Assembly: GCF_000247695.1 (NCBI RefSeq)
Contig: NW_004624881.1
Coordinates: forward strand, 441,073 to 505,072
Direction: 5' to 3'
Source: Heterocephalus glaber
Taxonomy: Eukaryota; Chordata; Mammalia; Rodentia; Bathyergidae
DNA: 64,000 nucleotides
Shown: positions 61,986 through 64,000 of the stretch, one piece after another
Numbering within the stretch: position 1 is the first letter of the stretch
How the letters are laid out: the number at the start of each line of letters is the position of its first letter
Translations under genes and position numbers: made by a program
Notes under the pieces: generated by a model
What the model was told of the DNA's origin: nothing
Database searches by the model: none
The model's input: only the letters and a program-made list of their open reading frames with translations

Positions 61986-62930
61986 CAGAATATAAATACC
62001 AGAGAAGTGGGAGCATTGCTGTGCCTATCCCTGATCATGTCATTCACAAGCCTTGGGCCTTGTTTTCAAACATTTGTAGAAGCACAGATTGGACCTTGAA
62101 TTTTGTAGGCACAACCTGGCAGCAAATTCTTTTTTCCCATGATATTAAATATTGAATCCAGAGTTTTCACATTAAGCTTCATCTGCTACCCTTTTAACAT
62201 TTTTATTATGAGACATGGTCTCACTAAGTTCCTGAGTTTCCCAGGCTGAACTTAATTTTGTCATCTTTCTGTCTAACAGCCAGAGTGCTGGAATTACAGG
62301 TGTGTGCCACCACTCTTGGTCTGATAGATAATTCTGATCAGATCCCAGATTAAAATACTTAAAGAATGTGGACATGAAAGGCCAAGCTCATGAAGTTTCA
62401 AATGGGTATAAAGACTTTTTTTAGAATTGTACTAGAGACATTTGTGCTACACTTTTTCAAAACATGTTTTAGCATTTTGTCCATGTCCTAAGACTTAGTG
62501 TGAAGGCTGAGATTAAAGGAATTATCCTAAGTAATTTGCAGAGGAAATTTGAAGTCTCCCCAATGTCTAGGCCATGTCCTGTGTACTGCTTGTTGCTTTA
62601 GTAAGAAATTCAGAACCTAAAAGCAGACAAAAAGTTTTGAAAAAAGTAATTTTCCTCTGCAATCCCTTAGGTGGAAAAAGAGATGCAGTTGATGGAAAGA
62701 TTAGCATCATTAAAAAGAGGCCAAACATTTTGAATGGCACCAGATGAAAGATGCCTTGAGACCATCTCAGGAATTAGAAAGGTCTAATCTATCACAAGTT
62801 CAAGGGTGTAAAAGTGTCACTGACAGAGCAGTAATACACAATAAGACATGGCCTTGATTTGCCCTTGCCTTGCCTCCATGTTTTATTTCCCACAAACTGT
62901 TGTGTTCCAGAAATGTAGTAGTCAGTGCTG
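61986..62930 (+). mobile_element. MaLR internal sequence
   Basis: Internal region following the 5' LTR, in sense. Text around catttgtagaagcacag, agaggaaatttgaagtctcc and aaaaagaggccaaacatttt has the pattern of MaLR internal sequence. An antisense B1-like SINE lies at 62,195-62,325. No gag-like frame is preserved. Confidence 0.65.
62195..62325 (-). mobile_element. B1-like SINE, antisense
   Basis: The text atgagacatggtctcactaa, then cccaggctgaactta, and ggaattacaggtgtgtgcc is a diverged antisense B1-like SINE inside MaLR internal sequence. Confidence 0.8.
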
Positions 62931-62934
62931 CTCA

Positions 62935-63415
62935 GTGCTCAGGCCTAGTGTATCAAAAAGTTTTGTAACTGTCTGATCTCTCAAGACTATTCTATTAGCT
63001 CTACCCCCTTATAGGAATATTCTGTTAACTCAGCCCTCCTGCTTCAGTGAGCATGCTCTCCTACTCCTAGGAGGCTTCCATTTCAGGTGAAGGGCTCAGA
63101 CATTGGAGTACAAACTGCTCTGTGTCTGCTGATGTAATAATAGGTTTTTCCCCACCTCTTGGCATGACTTTTGGACTCGAGAGTCTTCAAATTGCAATGG
63201 CTCTGATCTAGAGCTGTAACACTGATCTGTAACACTCAGCTGTGCCTCAGAGCTGTGGCACTCGCTTGTGACATTGAGCTATAACACTTGGGTATAACCA
63301 TAAGCTGTTCCATTTTGCCAGAACATAACTTTTCACATGTTTAATAAAATTCTGGGTCTGGATCCCTTGCTAGAGAAGGGACTTATAGGGAATTGGTCTC
63401 TGAGGTTCATTTCAT
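62935..63415 (+). mobile_element. ERV-type LTR fragment with repeated AGCTGTAACACT motif
   Basis: This sits between two parts of the MaLR internal region. It includes several imperfect copies of a motif of the form AGCTGTAACACT (63,212-63,315) and a polyadenylation signal in gtttaataaaattctg (about 63,340). This type of motif near the 3' side is known from LTRs of class I endogenous retroviruses. The exact ends and target-site duplication were not found, so it could be part of the MaLR element instead. Confidence 0.5.
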
Positions 63416-64000
63416 TATATTCAAGCCCCATCACTCAGAACCCACAGGTGCCATGTTTCAAGGGGCCCTGGCTACTGCTAGTTTGAGATCTTGACATTGT
63501 CCACCTGAGCCCAAAGACTGTTTCAGAGTACAGAAAGTAAGAGATGTAGGATCATGAAATCTTCTTTTCAGATTTGAAAAGGAGGTGTGAAAAGTCAGTC
63601 AATGTACCCATAGAGGGCAGGGTGTAAAGCTTTGGAAATGGAGACCTCTGGAAGTTGGAGATGCCAGGAACATGGAAATCAGGCAGAAAGCAGAGCCAGC
63701 TCAAAAGAGAGACTGTGTGTGCTGTAACTTGGAAGGCCATTGAATGAGGCCACAAAGCTCCCCAAACTTCACATCTCACCACCATATGATCTGGATGCCA
63801 GGCCTAGAACTGCATGACTTTATGTTTGCTCTACTGGTTTCTGAAATTTATTTGGCACAAATACTTTCTGTTTACCTGTCCCTGCCCTTTGGAATTGGAA
63901 TTTATTCTGTGCCAATATATCTTGAGATTCTCTAATTTGTTATTTGCATTTTACAGGGAATCACAGCTAAAGGTTTAGCTGTGACTTGGGCATCTCTCAA
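63416..64000 (+). mobile_element. MaLR internal sequence, runs off the right edge
   Basis: Resumes the MaLR internal region and matches 45,075-45,565 and 41,940-42,400, ending with the ttggaattggaatttattct stretch (63,891) and then gtttagctgtgacttggg. In both other copies this point is followed by duplication unit U, so U may continue beyond 64,000. Confidence 0.75.

Overview
The window is intergenic DNA from a placental mammal, most likely a rodent. It contains no intact protein-coding gene. Three things point to a rodent: LINE-1 (L1) copies of several ages, MaLR/ERVL-type LTR elements, and two short SINE types. One SINE is tRNA-derived and ID-like; the other is 7SL/B1-like. At 8.94-9.18 kb the two sit side by side in one orientation, as in the composite SINEs of squirrel-related and other non-murid rodents. 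I cannot name the species from the sequence.

The only cellular gene remnants are two family-2-like olfactory receptor (OR) pseudogenes on the minus strand, at 13,138-14,097 and 49,145-50,054. Both carry frameshifts and the second also has premature stops. They mark a diverged tandem segmental duplication. Block A is OR1, then 21.6-24.0, 29.8-33.3, 40.0-42.0 and 42.0-43.6 kb. It matches block B, which is 47.7-49.0 kb, OR2, then 50.2-53.2, 54.0-57.4 and 57.7-61 kb, in the same order and orientation. Block A is about twice as long because three large L1 copies (14.7-21.5, 24.6-29.7 and 33.3-40.0 kb) interrupt it.

Layout. 0-13 kb: a left-edge antisense L1 5' end with a GC-rich repeated 5'UTR, old L1 pieces, SINEs, a TA microsatellite, a purine tract and unassigned sequence. 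13-43.6 kb: duplication block A. 43.6-47.8 kb: a MaLR provirus remnant hit by an antisense LTR and by an inverted L1 with a 12-bp target-site duplication. 47.8-61 kb: block B, containing a solo LTR, two SINEs and a 3'-truncated U2 snRNA retrocopy, all with visible target-site duplications. 61.6-64 kb: another MaLR element with a 5' LTR, running off the right end.

Nothing here works as an operon or pathway. Its value is as an insertion record: block A often preserves the empty site for block B insertions, so their boundaries can be read to the base. I found no undescribed functional system.
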